Shown here: piece by piece, positions 28,012-39,673 of the stretch
Layout: each line of letters starts with the position of its first letter
How positions within the stretch are numbered: the first letter of the stretch is position 1
Assembly: GCF_900101995.1 (NCBI RefSeq)
Contig: NZ_FNAS01000001.1
Location: 275,540-339,539, forward strand
Length of the DNA stretch: 64,000 bases
Direction of reading: 5' to 3'
Source of the DNA: Riemerella columbipharyngis
GTDB taxonomy: Bacteria > Bacteroidota > Bacteroidia > Flavobacteriales > Weeksellaceae
The notes under the pieces: generated by a model
Told to the model about the DNA's origin: nothing
The model's database searches: none
What the model saw: only the letters and a program-made list of their open reading frames with translations
Program-made: the position numbers and the translations under genes

Positions 28012-29769
28012 ATGTTCCGAACACATACTAATGGCGAGCTTAATATAAGCAATTTGAATGAAAAAGTGACTCTTTCCGGTTGGGTACAGACAGTGAGGGA
28101 TAAGGGATTTGTAATCTGGGTAGATATTAGAGACCGCTACGGCATTACGCAGTTGGTATTAGATGAAGATAGGAGTTCTAAAGAAGTTTTGGAACAAGCG
28201 AGAAAATTAGGTAGAGAATTTGTGATTCAGGTAAAGGGAACTGTGGTAGAGCGTACGAGTAAAAATCCTAAAATTCCTACAGGGGAGATAGAAGTTTTGG
28301 TAGATGAAATAAATGTGCTGAATGAGGCACAGCTTCCTCCTTTTACAATAGAAGATGAAACAGATGGCGGCGAAGAGCTTAGAATGAAATACCGCTATTT
28401 AGATATAAGAAGAAATCCGGTTAAAAATAAATTGATTTTCCGTAGTCAGATGGCTCAGGAGGTGAGGAATTATCTTGCTAATCAAGGCTTTATAGAGGTG
28501 GAGACACCGGTTTTGATAAAATCAACACCGGAGGGGGCTCGTGATTTTGTAGTGCCGAGCCGTATGAATGCAGGGCAGTTTTATGCTTTGCCACAGTCGC
28601 CTCAGACTTTTAAGCAGCTACTGATGGTAGGGGGGCTGGATAAGTATTTTCAAATCGTAAAATGTTTTAGAGATGAAGATTTGAGGGCAGATAGGCAGCC
28701 TGAATTTACACAAATAGATTGTGAGATGGCTTTCGTAGAACAAGAGGATATAATGGAGGTGTTTGAAGGCTTGGCGGCTCATCTTTTAAAGGAGGTAACA
28801 GGAAAAACTTTTGATAAATTCCCAAGAATGACCTTTGCCGAAGCGATGAAAAAATATGGTAACGACAAGCCGGATATCCGCTTCGGAATGGAGTTCGTAG
28901 AGGTTAATCATTTGGTTAAAAACAGCGGCTTTAAGATTTTTGACGAAGCCGAGTTGGTAGTAGGGATAAAGGTAGATGGCAAGGCAGACTATACCCGCAA
29001 ACAAATAGATGAGCTCATAGATTGGGTGAAGCGTCCGCAGATAGGTGCTTCGGGAATGGTTTGGATTAAATGTCAAAATGATGGTACATTGACTTCTTCT
29101 GTGAATAAGTTTTACAATGGAGAACAGCTCAAAGCTATAGCCGAGGCATTCTCTGCGAAAGAAGGAGACTTGATTTTGTTAATGAGTGGCTCTATTCAAA
29201 AGGTAAGAGCACAGCTTTCTGCTCTTAGAATGGAGCTAGGCAATCGTCTGGGGCTTAGAAAACCAGATGAATTTGCGCCATTGTGGGTTGTAGATTTCCC
29301 ACTATTGGAATGGGACGAAGAGACACAGAGATACCACGCTATGCACCATCCGTTTACTTCGCCTAAACCGGAGGATTATCACTTATTGGATACGAACCCT
29401 GGAGATGCAAGAGCCAATGCTTACGATTTGGTATTAAATGGTAATGAAATAGGAGGAGGCTCTATAAGGATTTTTGATAAGGAGCTTCAATCCAAGATGT
29501 TTGATTTGTTAGGATTTACCAAAGAAGAGGCAGAAGCACAGTTTGGTTTCCTTATGAATGCTTTTAGATATGGTGCACCACCTCACGGAGGGCTTGCTTT
29601 TGGATTTGATAGATTGGTGGCTATTTTGGATGGTAATGAAGTCATCAGAGACTATATTGCTTTTCCTAAAAATAACAGTGGAAGAGATGTGATGATAGAT
29701 GCTCCGTCTCCTATTAGTGATGAACAGCTGTATGAATTGAATTTGCAGGTTAATCAATTAGATAATTAG
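28012..29769 (+). CDS. aspS: Aspartyl-tRNA synthetase
   Basis: Class II synthetase charging tRNA-Asp. N-terminal OB fold ([20 protein letters not shown]), then the catalytic domain with motif 2 [18 protein letters not shown]. The bacterial GAD insertion domain lies around residues 290-420, and motif 3 is [14 protein letters not shown]. The C-terminal [16 protein letters not shown] is typical of bacterial AspRS. 585 aa, full length. Last housekeeping gene before the polysaccharide locus. Confidence 0.98.
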   Translation: MFRTHTNGELNISNLNEKVTLSGWVQTVRDKGFVIWVDIRDRYGITQLVLDEDRSSKEVLEQARKLGREFVIQVKGTVVERTSKNPKIPTGEIEVLVDEINVLNEAQLPPFTIEDETDGGEELRMKYRYLDIRRNPVKNKLIFRSQMAQEVRNYLANQGFIEVETPVLIKSTPEGARDFVVPSRMNAGQFYALPQSPQTFKQLLMVGGLDKYFQIVKCFRDEDLRADRQPEFTQIDCEMAFVEQEDIMEVFEGLAAHLLKEVTGKTFDKFPRMTFAEAMKKYGNDKPDIRFGMEFVEVNHLVKNSGFKIFDEAELVVGIKVDGKADYTRKQIDELIDWVKRPQIGASGMVWIKCQNDGTLTSSVNKFYNGEQLKAIAEAFSAKEGDLILLMSGSIQKVRAQLSALRMELGNRLGLRKPDEFAPLWVVDFPLLEWDEETQRYHAMHHPFTSPKPEDYHLLDTNPGDARANAYDLVLNGNEIGGGSIRIFDKELQSKMFDLLGFTKEEAEAQFGFLMNAFRYGAPPHGGLAFGFDRLVAILDGNEVIRDYIAFPKNNSGRDVMIDAPSPISDEQLYELNLQVNQLDN

Positions 29770-29777
29770 TTCGTTCG

Positions 29778-29785
29778 TATCTTTG
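29778..29785 (+). promoter_or_regulatory. Putative main promoter of the capsule locus (-7 element)
   Basis: TATCTTTG just after the aspS stop and 18 nt before the GTG start of the dehydratase gene. From here to the terminator at 51409 all genes run in one direction with mostly tiny gaps. Confidence 0.55.
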
Positions 29786-29803
29786 CATTAAATTACATCT
29801 GAA

Positions 29804-31732
29804 GTGAAACTATTTCACAATATTAAGAGTACCATATACGAGGGAGATAATTCTATGAATATCTCTAATATACGCTATATTCCACGCTTATTAGTATTAG
29901 TAATAGATACTGTTTTGCTATTGGTTTCATTATTGTCGTCATCATACATTATTTCTAAACTAAGTCCGGAATCAGTGCTTAATTTAGGAAATTTATACAA
30001 AGGTGTTCTTATTGTAGGTGTGAATGTGTTTTTTATGATTGTCTTTAGAACTTATGCAGGTATTATAAGACATTCTACATTTGTTGATTTACTCAAGATT
30101 TTTTTATCCAATTTTTGTGCATTCATAGTATTGTATGCTGTGAAGATTTTTGTTTTTGTGTATTATCACGAAATATTATTTTTACCTTCTTTACTTTTTA
30201 TTTATTTTGCTATTACCTTTACAGTTCTTACTTTATTTAGAATTTGTGTGAAAGAGGTATATCATATCGCCAAAGAAAATGAAATAAATACAGCGAAGAA
30301 GCGTATTCTTATTTTAGGAATAGGTCAGGAAGCGGTAGCATTAGCCACAGCGGTTGGCGAGAATGCTCACAACCCTTATGAAATTGTAGGATTTATCACG
30401 CAGAGAAAAGATTCCAAGAGGGCAAAACTATTGTCAAAAAAGATATATAGCAAACATCAGCTTGAAAATCATGATAAAGATTATTTGAAGGCAGATGGGG
30501 TGCTTTTAGACGGTGCTAAAATTCCTAAAAAGGAACTGTCGGAATGGGTGAATTTATTTTTGGAAAAAGGTTTGTTGGTATTAAAAGCTTCTTCCGTAGA
30601 AAAATACGGGAGCAATGAAAATATAAGAATAAGAAATTTACAGATAGAAGATTTATTGAATAGAAAGCCCATTGTTATAAAAAATGAAGCAGTAGAAGAG
30701 AGGCATCATCATAAATCTGTTTTGATAACAGGAGGAGCTGGGTCTATAGGCAGTGAAATAGTGAGACAAGTTTCTTGTTTTAAGCCCTCTAAAGTGGTTA
30801 TTTTGGATCAGTCTGAATCACCATTATACGAAATAGAGCTAGAATTGAAAGAAACTTTTCCCGATATCAACTTTGAATTTATATTGGGGGATATCTCTAA
30901 TTACGATCGGTTAAGAACTATCTTTGAGCAAAATGAGTTTTCAATGGTTTATCACGCTGCGGCATACAAGCATGTTCCTCTTATGGAGGAAAACCCACAT
31001 GAAGCAATTCGCGTAAACATAAAAGGAACCAAAAATTTAGCCATACTTTCCAGTGAATATAAAGTTAATAGATTTGTAATGATTTCTACTGATAAGGCTG
31101 TAAATCCTACAAATGTAATGGGAGCTTCTAAAAGGACGGCAGAATTGTTTGTTCAAGCACTGCAAGAAAAAGATGGAAATACGACAAAATTTATAACCAC
31201 TCGTTTTGGGAATGTACTGGGGTCTAATGGATCTGTGATTCCTCATTTCAAAAAGCAAATAGAAAAAGGAGGTCCAGTAACAATAACGCATCCGGATATT
31301 GTTCGTTATTTTATGACTATTCCAGAGGCTTGCGAGTTGGTGCTTCAAGCCGGAACCATGGGGCAGGGGGGAGAAATTTATGTTTTTGATATGGGAGAAC
31401 CGGTTAAGATTCTTAATTTAGCCAAAAGAATGATAAAACTTTCGGGGTTGGTTCCAGACGAGGACATAAAGATTGTTTTTACAGGATTAAGACCGGGAGA
31501 AAAACTCTATGAAGAGCTTTTGAGCGATGGTACTAAAACATTACCTACTCACCATGAGAAGATTATGCGTTCTAAAGATCCATCGATGAGATTTACGGAC
31601 ATAAATAAATTTGTAGAGGAAATTATAAATATAGCAGAAACAGAGGGCAAAATAGAAGTTGTGAGAATGTTAAAAAAAATAGTTAAAGAGTTCAAAAGCA
31701 ATAACTCAGAGTTTGAAATTTTAGATAAATAA
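29804..31732 (+). CDS. UDP-GlcNAc 4,6-dehydratase, membrane-bound PglF/WbpM/CapD type
   Basis: Four N-terminal transmembrane helices (about residues 25-155), a cytoplasmic CoA-binding-like domain, and a C-terminal SDR domain starting at VLITGGAGSIGSEIVRQ (Gly-rich motif near residue 310). The catalytic block STDKAVNPTNVMGASKRTAE has Met in place of the usual catalytic Tyr, as in WbpM and PglF. The product in the family is UDP-4-keto-6-deoxy-GlcNAc. GTG at 29804 is used here; ATG 29855 is an alternative. With the aminotransferase at 49581 and the phosphoglycosyltransferase at 50806 it could make and load a bacillosamine- or QuiNAc4N-like first sugar. Confidence 0.9.
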   Translation: MKLFHNIKSTIYEGDNSMNISNIRYIPRLLVLVIDTVLLLVSLLSSSYIISKLSPESVLNLGNLYKGVLIVGVNVFFMIVFRTYAGIIRHSTFVDLLKIFLSNFCAFIVLYAVKIFVFVYYHEILFLPSLLFIYFAITFTVLTLFRICVKEVYHIAKENEINTAKKRILILGIGQEAVALATAVGENAHNPYEIVGFITQRKDSKRAKLLSKKIYSKHQLENHDKDYLKADGVLLDGAKIPKKELSEWVNLFLEKGLLVLKASSVEKYGSNENIRIRNLQIEDLLNRKPIVIKNEAVEERHHHKSVLITGGAGSIGSEIVRQVSCFKPSKVVILDQSESPLYEIELELKETFPDINFEFILGDISNYDRLRTIFEQNEFSMVYHAAAYKHVPLMEENPHEAIRVNIKGTKNLAILSSEYKVNRFVMISTDKAVNPTNVMGASKRTAELFVQALQEKDGNTTKFITTRFGNVLGSNGSVIPHFKKQIEKGGPVTITHPDIVRYFMTIPEACELVLQAGTMGQGGEIYVFDMGEPVKILNLAKRMIKLSGLVPDEDIKIVFTGLRPGEKLYEELLSDGTKTLPTHHEKIMRSKDPSMRFTDINKFVEEIINIAETEGKIEVVRMLKKIVKEFKSNNSEFEILDK

Positions 31733-31738
31733 AAATAT

Positions 31739-31746
31739 TATATTTG
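31739..31746 (+). promoter_or_regulatory. Possible internal promoter before wza-like gene
   Basis: TATATTTG matches TAnnTTTG, 18 nt before the ATG at 31765. The nearest TTG (31713-31715) gives a long 23-bp spacer, so this is tentative. Confidence 0.4.
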
Positions 31747-31764
31747 CTACAATAAAATAAAATT

Positions 31765-32568
31765 ATGGAAATTGAAAAATGGATTTTTGCTATAGCATCA
31801 GTTTTTTTATTAACTTCGTGTAAAGTGAATAATGATATCGCTTATATGCAAAATATAGAAAAATTAGCCAATGATGCTTCTGTAAGAATGACCCAAAATA
31901 CTGTACAGGCGGGAGATGAATTATCAATATTAGTTTCTGCAGAAGATATGTCTGTAGCAGCCCCTTTCAATAGAGGGATGGAGCCAAACAATAAAACTGT
32001 ATCTCTGTCTCAGGGAGCTTCTAATAATACTTATGGAGCACAAGTGCCGAATAATGGTTATTCTTATAAAGTTTATGAAGAGAATTATATAGATTTTCCT
32101 ATACTCGGAAAAATTGATACTAAGGAGAAAACATTAGAAGAGCTTAAAAGCGATTTACAGGTAAGGCTGAAAAAGTATATCATCAATCCGTCAGTTAGTA
32201 TAAAATATAATAATTACAGAGTGACGGTCTTGGGGGAAGTGAATAAGCCCGGACAATATATTATTCCGGATGGTAAAGTTCGATTGCTGGATGTACTTGG
32301 TTTAGCCGGTGATTTGACTATTTATGGAAAACGCGATAACATTTTGGTCGTTCGGGAGCATAACGGAGAGAGAGAAAATGCCTATGTAAATTTAACAAAT
32401 GCAGATTTTATAAATTCACCTTATTATTATCTTAAACAGAATGATGTCGTTTATGTTTCTCCTAATAAAACGAGGCAGACTGCCTCTATGTTTGGACCTC
32501 AGACGGGAATTTATATATCTATAGCTTCGGTTGTAGTAACGATTTTAGCATTGGTAATTAGAAAATAA
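31765..32568 (+). CDS. wza: Polysaccharide export outer membrane lipoprotein (Wza-like)
   Basis: Forms the outer membrane secretion channel for capsule. The signal peptide ends in a lipobox (FLLTSC). The Poly_export core follows (VQAGDELSILVSAEDMSVAA ... YKVYEENYIDFPILGKI), then an SLBB domain (RVTVLGEVNKPGQYIIPDG) and a C-terminal hydrophobic helix (GIYISIASVVVTILALVI). 267 aa, shorter than E. coli Wza, as usual in Bacteroidota. Twelve nt before the Wzc homologue. Confidence 0.93.
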   Translation: MEIEKWIFAIASVFLLTSCKVNNDIAYMQNIEKLANDASVRMTQNTVQAGDELSILVSAEDMSVAAPFNRGMEPNNKTVSLSQGASNNTYGAQVPNNGYSYKVYEENYIDFPILGKIDTKEKTLEELKSDLQVRLKKYIINPSVSIKYNNYRVTVLGEVNKPGQYIIPDGKVRLLDVLGLAGDLTIYGKRDNILVVREHNGERENAYVNLTNADFINSPYYYLKQNDVVYVSPNKTRQTASMFGPQTGIYISIASVVVTILALVIRK

Positions 32569-32580
32569 CAGAATAAGGAG

Positions 32581-34947
32581 ATGGAAAATAAAAATACGAT
32601 CTCTAATGAAGAGAAAGAAATTAATCTTAATGAACTCATTAGACCATATGTTAGAAATTGGAAATGGTTTGTACTATCGGTATTTATAGCAGTATCTTGT
32701 GGTTTTTTGTATGTTAAATTAGCAACTAATGTATATAATGTACAGTCTACAGTTTTAATTAAAGATTCCAAAAATAATAAAGGGATAGGAGGAGATTTAG
32801 CCTCGCTGGCAGATTTAAGCAGTCTTGGGAATATGGGAAGTAATGGAATCGACAATGAAATGGAAATGTTTAAGTCCAAAAGACTGATGAAGGAAGTGGT
32901 GGAAACCAATAATTTCCAAGTGAAAATTTTTTCTCATAGCCTTCTGAAAACAAACGAACTATATGGAGAATCTTCTCCGATATTGGTTAATTTTATTAGA
33001 GAAAAAGAAGATGCTGAATTTCCTGAAAAGCTATTGGATGTAGAATTAAAAGGGGATAAAGTTATCCTTAGCTCAGAGGAATTGCCAAAAAAAATTGTAA
33101 CAAACTATGATAAAACAATTAGTTTACCCTATGCAGACATTATGGTTAGGAGAAACCCTCATTATAATACTAAGCATAAAGAAGATTTAGGGGATTTACA
33201 GCTTGGGATATACTCTACTTCCTCTACTGTAGATGCTTTACAGAGGTCGCTTGGTGTAGATTTAGCAAATAAAAATGCTACGGTAATAAACCTGTCAATA
33301 AAAACCCCCAACACAGATAAAGGGGAAACCGTCATTAATGATTTGGTAAAAGTCTATAATGCTGATGCGGTGAAGGATAAGAATTCTCAATCGGAGGAAA
33401 CAATGAAATTTATAGAGAGCCGCCTGAAAGTGATCTCTCAAGAGTTAGGAAATGTGGAAGATGAAAAGAAAAGGTTTAAAGAAAAAAATAATCTTACAGA
33501 TATTCCTACACAGATAAAATTGGATTTAACGACAAAAGCCGAAGCCCAAAGCAAACAATTAAACATCAATGCCCAGCTGCAGCTTACCAACTCTTTGATC
33601 AGCTATCTAAGAAATCAATCTCCGTATCAAGTATTACCTTCTGCAGTAGGTTTGGATAGTCCTACGGCTTCTGCCGGAATAGCATCTTATAACGAGTTGG
33701 TCCTTACACGCAGCCGTTTATTAGCTTCTGCAACACCGGATCATCCATCTGTAATAGAAATTTCTAAGCAATTAGACAGATTGAAGTCGTCTATTCTTCA
33801 GGGTTTGGAGAAAACGAAAAAAGGATTGGAAATATCAAGCAGCGAGCTGCAATTGGAGCAAAACAATATAGCTTCCAATGTTTCGAGATTACCTTCCCTG
33901 GAACAGACTTTTAGAGATATCGAACGCCAACAACAAATCAAAGAGCAATTATACTTATTACTTTTACAAAAAAGAGAAGAAACCGCTATATCGCTTGCCG
34001 CAAAAGGAGATAAAGCTAAGGTAATAGATTATGCTTTTGCATCTAAAACCCCTATTTCTCCGAAGAAAAATATTGTGTTGTTGGCAGCATTGGTTTTAGG
34101 TCTGTTAATACCATTTGGCGTGATCTATATTATAGAATTGTTTTATAATAAAATTAAGACTAAACATGATATTGAGGCTCTTTCTCAAACTTCAGTTTTA
34201 GCGGAGCTTCCTAAAGTAGATAAAGGGCAGGAGGATACAGTGAAACTGAATGATGTTTCTCCTCTTGCAGAAGCATTTAGAATATTGATTACAAATCTCA
34301 ATTTTATGCTGCCTCATAAAGATTCAGGTAAAATAGTTTTTGTAACTTCATCGATTAAAGGTGAAGGTAAAACTTTTGCATCTGTTAATTTAGCATTGAC
34401 TTTAGCCACTCCTAAAAGAAAAACTATTATTATAGGTTCGGATACCAGAAATCCTCAGTTACAAAGATATAATACTTCGAGAAGAGGTCTGGAAGGTCTT
34501 ACAGAGTTTTTACATGATGAATCTAAGGAATTGGAAAGTATTATTCATAAAAGCACTTATAATCCGTATTTAGATGTTATCTATTCGGGAATGATTCCAC
34601 CAAATCCAACGGAACTTCTTACCAATGGACGCTATGAGGTTCTTCTCGAGGAATTAAAAGCTAAGTATGATTACATCGTAGTAGATACAGCACCATTGAT
34701 GCTTGTTACAGACACGCTTTTGATAGCTCATTTAGCAGAGGCTTTTGTTTACGTTGTACGCTCTGGATATACTGATAAGAATCTTATTGATTTCGCAAAT
34801 CAAAACATAGTGTCTAATAAGATTAAGAATGTAGGTTTTGTTATTAACGATGTAGAAAAACATAACTTAGGCTACGGCAATAAATATGGCTATGGCTATG
34901 GTGCTAAAGAGAAAAGTTTTATCCAAAAGTTAAAAGATAGATTTTAA
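32581..34947 (+). CDS. wzc: Wzc-like chain-length determinant / BY-kinase
   Basis: Inner-membrane polysaccharide co-polymerase with a fused tyrosine autokinase. N-terminal Wzz domain with a transmembrane helix ([19 protein letters not shown]), a coiled-coil rich periplasmic region with the GNVR-type segment, and a second helix ([20 protein letters not shown]). The kinase domain carries Walker [15 protein letters not shown] (about residue 594), the A' box [11 protein letters not shown] and the B box [13 protein letters not shown]. The C-terminus [14 protein letters not shown] is the Tyr-rich autophosphorylation cluster. 788 aa. Confidence 0.95.
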   Translation: MENKNTISNEEKEINLNELIRPYVRNWKWFVLSVFIAVSCGFLYVKLATNVYNVQSTVLIKDSKNNKGIGGDLASLADLSSLGNMGSNGIDNEMEMFKSKRLMKEVVETNNFQVKIFSHSLLKTNELYGESSPILVNFIREKEDAEFPEKLLDVELKGDKVILSSEELPKKIVTNYDKTISLPYADIMVRRNPHYNTKHKEDLGDLQLGIYSTSSTVDALQRSLGVDLANKNATVINLSIKTPNTDKGETVINDLVKVYNADAVKDKNSQSEETMKFIESRLKVISQELGNVEDEKKRFKEKNNLTDIPTQIKLDLTTKAEAQSKQLNINAQLQLTNSLISYLRNQSPYQVLPSAVGLDSPTASAGIASYNELVLTRSRLLASATPDHPSVIEISKQLDRLKSSILQGLEKTKKGLEISSSELQLEQNNIASNVSRLPSLEQTFRDIERQQQIKEQLYLLLLQKREETAISLAAKGDKAKVIDYAFASKTPISPKKNIVLLAALVLGLLIPFGVIYIIELFYNKIKTKHDIEALSQTSVLAELPKVDKGQEDTVKLNDVSPLAEAFRILITNLNFMLPHKDSGKIVFVTSSIKGEGKTFASVNLALTLATPKRKTIIIGSDTRNPQLQRYNTSRRGLEGLTEFLHDESKELESIIHKSTYNPYLDVIYSGMIPPNPTELLTNGRYEVLLEELKAKYDYIVVDTAPLMLVTDTLLIAHLAEAFVYVVRSGYTDKNLIDFANQNIVSNKIKNVGFVINDVEKHNLGYGNKYGYGYGAKEKSFIQKLKDRF

Positions 34948-34948
34948 A

Positions 34949-35923
34949 ATGAAAAATATTCTCATTACAGGAGGAGCAGGTTTTATAGGCTCTAATTTAA
35001 CAGAATATTTCCTCAACCAAGGACATAGCGTAACGGTTTTGGATAATTTTTCCACAGGACACCGCCACAATATTGAACCTTTTTTTGAAAATCCTAATTT
35101 TAGATTGATAGAAGGTGATATTCGTGATTTGGATACTTGTAGAAAAGCCTGTGAAAGTCAAGATTATGTGCTCCATCAGGCGGCGCTTGGCTCTGTGCCT
35201 CGTTCTATTGAAGATCCTATTACCAGTAATGATGTGAATGTTTCGGGCTTCCTCAATATGTTGGTAGCGGCGAGAGATTCTAAAATCAAGCGTTTTGTCT
35301 ATGCAGCAAGCTCCTCAACTTATGGAGATTCCGAATCTTTACCAAAGGTGGAAGATGTGATTGGGAAACCGCTATCTCCATATGCTATTACCAAATATGT
35401 CAATGAATTATATGCTGATGTATTCAGCAAGACCTATGGCTTGGAATGTATCGGTTTAAGATATTTCAATGTTTTTGGGCGTAAGCAAGACCCAAAGGGA
35501 GCCTATGCTGCAGTAATCCCTAAATTTGTAATTCAGTTGATGAATTACCAGTCTCCAACCATCAATGGTGATGGGACTTATTCTCGTGATTTTACTTATA
35601 TTGATAATGTAATCCAGATGAACGAAAGAGCGATGCTCACCGATAATCCGAGAGCTGTCAATACGGTTTATAATACCGCTGTGGGCGACCGTACCACCAT
35701 TAAAGAGATGGCGTATTTGTTAAGAGAATATCTATCTGTCTATGATGATAAAATTTCGGATGTAGAAATATTGAATGGTCCGAACCGTTTAGGTGATATC
35801 CCACACTCGCTGGCATCTATCGATAAAGCCAAACAATATTTAGGTTACCGGCCTACCCACGAATTTAAAGCCGGATTGAAAGAGGCGGTGGAGTGGTATG
35901 TTGCTAATTTAAAAAATAAATAA
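34949..35923 (+). CDS. UDP-N-acetylhexosamine 4-epimerase (WbpP/TviC-type SDR)
   Basis: Extended SDR epimerase. Rossmann motif ILITGGAGFIGSNL, the block HQAALGSVPRSIEDP characteristic of the WbpP/TviC/Gne group, active site SPYAITKYVNELYADVF (Tyr-X3-Lys), and RYFNVFGRKQDPKGAYAAV. These enzymes interconvert UDP-GlcNAc/GalNAc or their uronic acids. Next to a TviB-type dehydrogenase, the likely product is UDP-GalNAcA. 324 aa. It starts one base after the wzc stop. Confidence 0.88.
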   Translation: MKNILITGGAGFIGSNLTEYFLNQGHSVTVLDNFSTGHRHNIEPFFENPNFRLIEGDIRDLDTCRKACESQDYVLHQAALGSVPRSIEDPITSNDVNVSGFLNMLVAARDSKIKRFVYAASSSTYGDSESLPKVEDVIGKPLSPYAITKYVNELYADVFSKTYGLECIGLRYFNVFGRKQDPKGAYAAVIPKFVIQLMNYQSPTINGDGTYSRDFTYIDNVIQMNERAMLTDNPRAVNTVYNTAVGDRTTIKEMAYLLREYLSVYDDKISDVEILNGPNRLGDIPHSLASIDKAKQYLGYRPTHEFKAGLKEAVEWYVANLKNK

Positions 35924-36044
35924 ATATAGGTTCAACAGAGTCTTTTGATGAAATTATTAACCGTCTAAGCCTCTTTAATGTACAAATATTGATTAAATCG
36001 TAAAGAAGATTAAAGGAAAAAATAATAATAAAAAAATTACCAAT

Positions 36045-37337
36045 ATGAATTCATCTTCTATGAAAATTGCCATTATAGGTTTAGGCTATGTAGGGTTGCC
36101 TTTAGCCCGATTATTTGCAACTAAATATCCTGTAGTAGGTTTTGATATTAACCAAGAGCGTGTGGCAAAACTCAATGATGGGCACGATGATACTTTGGAG
36201 GTCTCGGACGAGTTGCTACAATCGACATTGGTAAAGGAAAATCCATTTATTCAATCATCAAAAGGACTATATTGCTCGGCAAATTTAGAGGATATTCAAG
36301 ATGCTGACATCTATATCATTACAGTGCCTACGCCTGTGGATAAAAATAATCGTCCTATCCTGACCCCTTTGGTAAAAGCTAGCGAAACAGTGGGCAAGGT
36401 ATTGAAGAAAGGCAACATCGTGATTTATGAATCTACCGTATACCCTGGAGCTACGGAGGAAGATTGTATTCCTGTAGTAGAAAAAATTTCGGGCTTGAAG
36501 TTTAATGAAGATTTCTATGCCGGATATTCTCCAGAACGCATCAATCCCGGGGACAAAGAGCATACTGTGGAGAAGATTTTGAAGGTAACTTCTGGTTCTA
36601 CGCCAGAAATTGGGCAGGTGGTTAACGATTTGTACCGCTCGGTGATTATTGCGGGCACGCATTTAGCTCCAACCATCAAGGTAGCAGAAGCTGCAAAGGT
36701 AATTGAAAATTCACAACGAGATATTAATATTGCTTTTGTAAACGAGCTGGCTAAAATTTTTAATTTGATGGATATTGATACGCACGCCGTACTGGAGGCC
36801 GCAGGGACAAAATGGAACTTTTTACCCTTCAAGCCAGGTTTAGTAGGTGGACATTGCATCGGTGTAGACCCATATTATTTAGCACAAAAAGCACAGGAGT
36901 ATGGCTATCATCCTGAGATTATTTTGGCGGGAAGACGCCTTAACGACTCCATGGGGAAATATGTGGCAGAGCAAGTGGTAAAGGCAATGATTAAAAAAGA
37001 TATTCCTGTAAACAAAGCCGAAGTGCTGATGCTGGGCGTTACTTTTAAAGAAAATTGTCCGGATGTTCGTAATACAAAGATAGTAGATGTCGTCTCAGCT
37101 TTAGAAGATTTTGGAATAAAAGTTACCATTTACGACCCTTGGGCTTGTCCTAAAGAGGTAGAACACGAGTATGGTATTATAAGTACAGACAAACTTCCTC
37201 AACAATGTTTTGACGCAATTGTCTTAGGGGTATCTCATAGAGAGTTTTTAGAATTAGATATTGATTCTTTGAAGAAAGATAATGCCGTAGTCTATGATGT
37301 GAAAGGAGTGCTTAAAAATTGTGATAATAGCCTATAA
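36045..37337 (+). CDS. UDP-N-acetylhexosamine 6-dehydrogenase (TviB/WbpO-type)
   Basis: NAD-dependent nucleotide-sugar dehydrogenase oxidising C6 twice to the uronic acid. N-terminal [30 protein letters not shown] and [12 protein letters not shown]. The catalytic Cys is in [18 protein letters not shown], and [15 protein letters not shown] is in the C-terminal domain. The closest family is the TviB/VipA/WbpO group, which uses UDP-GlcNAc or UDP-GalNAc. Its UDP-GlcNAcA would feed both the TviC-type epimerase upstream and the WbpB/E/D/I-type enzymes downstream. A 121-bp gap precedes it; ATG 36060 is an alternative start. Confidence 0.9.
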   Translation: MNSSSMKIAIIGLGYVGLPLARLFATKYPVVGFDINQERVAKLNDGHDDTLEVSDELLQSTLVKENPFIQSSKGLYCSANLEDIQDADIYIITVPTPVDKNNRPILTPLVKASETVGKVLKKGNIVIYESTVYPGATEEDCIPVVEKISGLKFNEDFYAGYSPERINPGDKEHTVEKILKVTSGSTPEIGQVVNDLYRSVIIAGTHLAPTIKVAEAAKVIENSQRDINIAFVNELAKIFNLMDIDTHAVLEAAGTKWNFLPFKPGLVGGHCIGVDPYYLAQKAQEYGYHPEIILAGRRLNDSMGKYVAEQVVKAMIKKDIPVNKAEVLMLGVTFKENCPDVRNTKIVDVVSALEDFGIKVTIYDPWACPKEVEHEYGIISTDKLPQQCFDAIVLGVSHREFLELDIDSLKKDNAVVYDVKGVLKNCDNSL

Positions 37338-37340
37338 AAA

Positions 37341-38525
37341 ATGAAATACGATTGCGTCATAGTAGGAGCAGGGTTGGTAGGGCTCTCTTCTGCGTATCAT
37401 TTGTTAAAGATAAAACCACACTTTCGGGTACTTGTTCTTGAAAAAGAATCTGGGGTGAGCAAGCACCAATCTGGACATAATAGCGGTGTTATTCATAGCG
37501 GAATCTACTACAAATCAGGAAGCCTGAAAGCTAAGAATTGTATTAATGGCTATAATGAAATTATTCAATTTGCAAAAGAATATGGCATAAGATATGACTT
37601 ATGCGGTAAGATTATTGTTGCTACGAACAAGGAAGAACTTCCTTTATTGGATAATATTTACAGCAGAGGTATTCAAAATGGTTTGACGGATTTGACCTAC
37701 CTTTCAAGAGATGAGTTCAGAGAAATAGAACCGCACTGTGAAGGTGTGAGAGCAATAAAAGTCTCTCAAACAGGAATCATAGATTATCCTGCTGTTGCAG
37801 AAAAAATAAAAGAACTTTTTTTAGAATTAGGGGGGAATATAGAGTTTAACCAAAAGGTACTTAATATAAAACAAAATCAGGGGACAATATCTGTAGAAAC
37901 TTCTAAGCAAACATTTGAGACTAAAAAGCTCATTTCTTGTGCAGGGCTTTATTCCGATAAGCTGACGGCTATGACCAGTCAAAAAAATGATGTCAAAATA
38001 ATTCCGTTTAGAGGGGAATATTATAAAATAAAAGAATCTAAACAACATTTAGTAAGAAACTTGATATATCCGGTTCCGAACCCTAATTTCCCGTTCTTAG
38101 GCGTACACTTTACCAGGATGATAAACGGGGGAATAGAAGCCGGACCCAATGCCGTATTAGCATTTAAGAGGGAAGGATATTCATTCTTTGATTTTAATCT
38201 TGGTGAAACGATGCAGACTCTGACTTGGCCAGGATTTCTAAAAATCGCAGCAAAGTATGGAAAAACAGGATTGGGGGAAATGTATAGGTCTCTATCAAAA
38301 TCGGCTTTTACTAAAGCGTTACAAAAATTAATGCCAGAGATTCAAGAGTCTGATTTAGAGGCTGGAGGTGCAGGAATAAGAGCTCAGGCTTGTGATAGAA
38401 ATGGTAATTTGTTAGACGACTTTGATATCGTAAATGATGGAAATATAATTCATGTAAGAAATGCACCATCTCCGGCGGCGACTTCCTGCCTGTCAATAGG
38501 GAAAACAATATGTGAATTGATATAA
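37341..38525 (+). CDS. lhgO: L-2-hydroxyglutarate oxidase/dehydrogenase (LhgO family)
   Basis: FAD-dependent oxidase turning L-2-hydroxyglutarate into 2-oxoglutarate, passing electrons to oxygen or the quinone pool. FAD motif CVIVGAGLVGLSSAYHLL and the family signature HQSGHNSGVIHSGIYYKSG are clear. RGEYYKIKE and VPNPNFPFLGVHFTRMINGG and the C-terminal SPAATSCLSIGKTI also fit. 394 aa, intact, 3 nt after the dehydrogenase and 6 nt before the wbpE-like gene, so it is part of the operon. Its placement suggests it removes hydroxyglutarate produced by the WbpB-like enzyme at 40248 (inference). Confidence 0.88.
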   Translation: MKYDCVIVGAGLVGLSSAYHLLKIKPHFRVLVLEKESGVSKHQSGHNSGVIHSGIYYKSGSLKAKNCINGYNEIIQFAKEYGIRYDLCGKIIVATNKEELPLLDNIYSRGIQNGLTDLTYLSRDEFREIEPHCEGVRAIKVSQTGIIDYPAVAEKIKELFLELGGNIEFNQKVLNIKQNQGTISVETSKQTFETKKLISCAGLYSDKLTAMTSQKNDVKIIPFRGEYYKIKESKQHLVRNLIYPVPNPNFPFLGVHFTRMINGGIEAGPNAVLAFKREGYSFFDFNLGETMQTLTWPGFLKIAAKYGKTGLGEMYRSLSKSAFTKALQKLMPEIQESDLEAGGAGIRAQACDRNGNLLDDFDIVNDGNIIHVRNAPSPAATSCLSIGKTICELI

Positions 38526-38531
38526 AAAACC

Positions 38532-39671
38532 TTGAAAATGAAAAATATACAAATGGTTGATCTAAAAGGTCAATACGATAAAATAAAAGAAAGTGTCAAT
38601 GACGGTATTCAGAAATGCTTGGATACGACTTCTTTTATTAATGGAGCGGCAGTAAAGGAATTTCAACAAGATTTTCAAGAATACTTAAATATAAAACATG
38701 TCATACCTTGTGCCAATGGTACAGACGCACTACAAATCGCGATGATGGCACTAGGATTAAAGCCCGGTGATGAGGTTATTTGCCCTGCGTTTACCTATGT
38801 AGCTACGGCAGAAGTTATAGGTTTGCTGGGACTTAAGCCCGTGATGGTGGATGTAAATCCTAAAACTTTTAATATTGAGTTGGAAGGAATAGAAAAGTTT
38901 ATTACAGAAAAAACTAAGGCTATTGTTCCGGTTCACTTATATGGACAATCCGCTGATATGGAGCCTATTATGGTACTTGCTGAAAAGTGTAATCTATATG
39001 TAGTGGAGGATAATGCCCAAGCGATAGGTTCGGATTATACATTTTCGGATGGGACCAAGAAAAAAACGGGAACGATAGGTCATATTAGTTGTACTTCTTT
39101 TTTTCCATCTAAAAATTTAGGCTGTTATGGAGACGGAGGAGCTCTAATGACAAATGATGATGAGTTGGCAGTAAAAATAAGAATGATAGCAAACCATGGA
39201 CAAGAGAAAAAGTATTATCATAAAGTACTGGGCTGTAATTCTAGGTTAGATACTATTCAGGCCGCAATATTAAAAGTAAAATTAAAATATTTAGATAAGT
39301 ATTCTGCTGCGAGGAATCAGATGGCAGATTATTATGATAAAGGCCTTGGGAATATTGAGGGCATAGAAATCCCTCATAGAGCTTGTAATTCTTCTCATGT
39401 ATTTCATCAATATACATTGAAAATTAAAAACGGAAGAAGAGAGGAACTCAAACAATATCTGAGCGAGAAAGGTATTCCGAGTATGATTTATTATCCATTA
39501 CCACTATACAAGCAAGAGGCATTTCAGCAGTATGTAGAAAATGGATTTTTGTTACCAGTTACAGAAAGTCTTTGCGAGGAAGTCCTTTCACTGCCTATAC
39601 ATACAGAATTTGATGCTGAAGTTTCAGATTATATTATAAATGAAATTCATAATTTTTTTAAGATAAGATAA
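38532..39671 (+). CDS. WbpE/WlbC-type PLP aminotransferase (DegT/DnrJ/EryC1)
   Basis: Aminates the C3 ketone of UDP-3-keto-GlcNAcA with glutamate, releasing 2-oxoglutarate (family knowledge). The start [20 protein letters not shown]-site block [19 protein letters not shown] and [12 protein letters not shown] are typical of the family. The Lys Schiff-base site is [18 protein letters not shown]. 379 aa. It is directly followed by the WbpD-like acetyltransferase (2-nt gap) and a Gfo/Idh oxidoreductase, the classic wbpB-E-D grouping, so the WbpE role is well supported by context. Confidence 0.88.
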   Translation: MKMKNIQMVDLKGQYDKIKESVNDGIQKCLDTTSFINGAAVKEFQQDFQEYLNIKHVIPCANGTDALQIAMMALGLKPGDEVICPAFTYVATAEVIGLLGLKPVMVDVNPKTFNIELEGIEKFITEKTKAIVPVHLYGQSADMEPIMVLAEKCNLYVVEDNAQAIGSDYTFSDGTKKKTGTIGHISCTSFFPSKNLGCYGDGGALMTNDDELAVKIRMIANHGQEKKYYHKVLGCNSRLDTIQAAILKVKLKYLDKYSAARNQMADYYDKGLGNIEGIEIPHRACNSSHVFHQYTLKIKNGRREELKQYLSEKGIPSMIYYPLPLYKQEAFQQYVENGFLLPVTESLCEEVLSLPIHTEFDAEVSDYIINEIHNFFKIR

Positions 39672-39673
39672 AG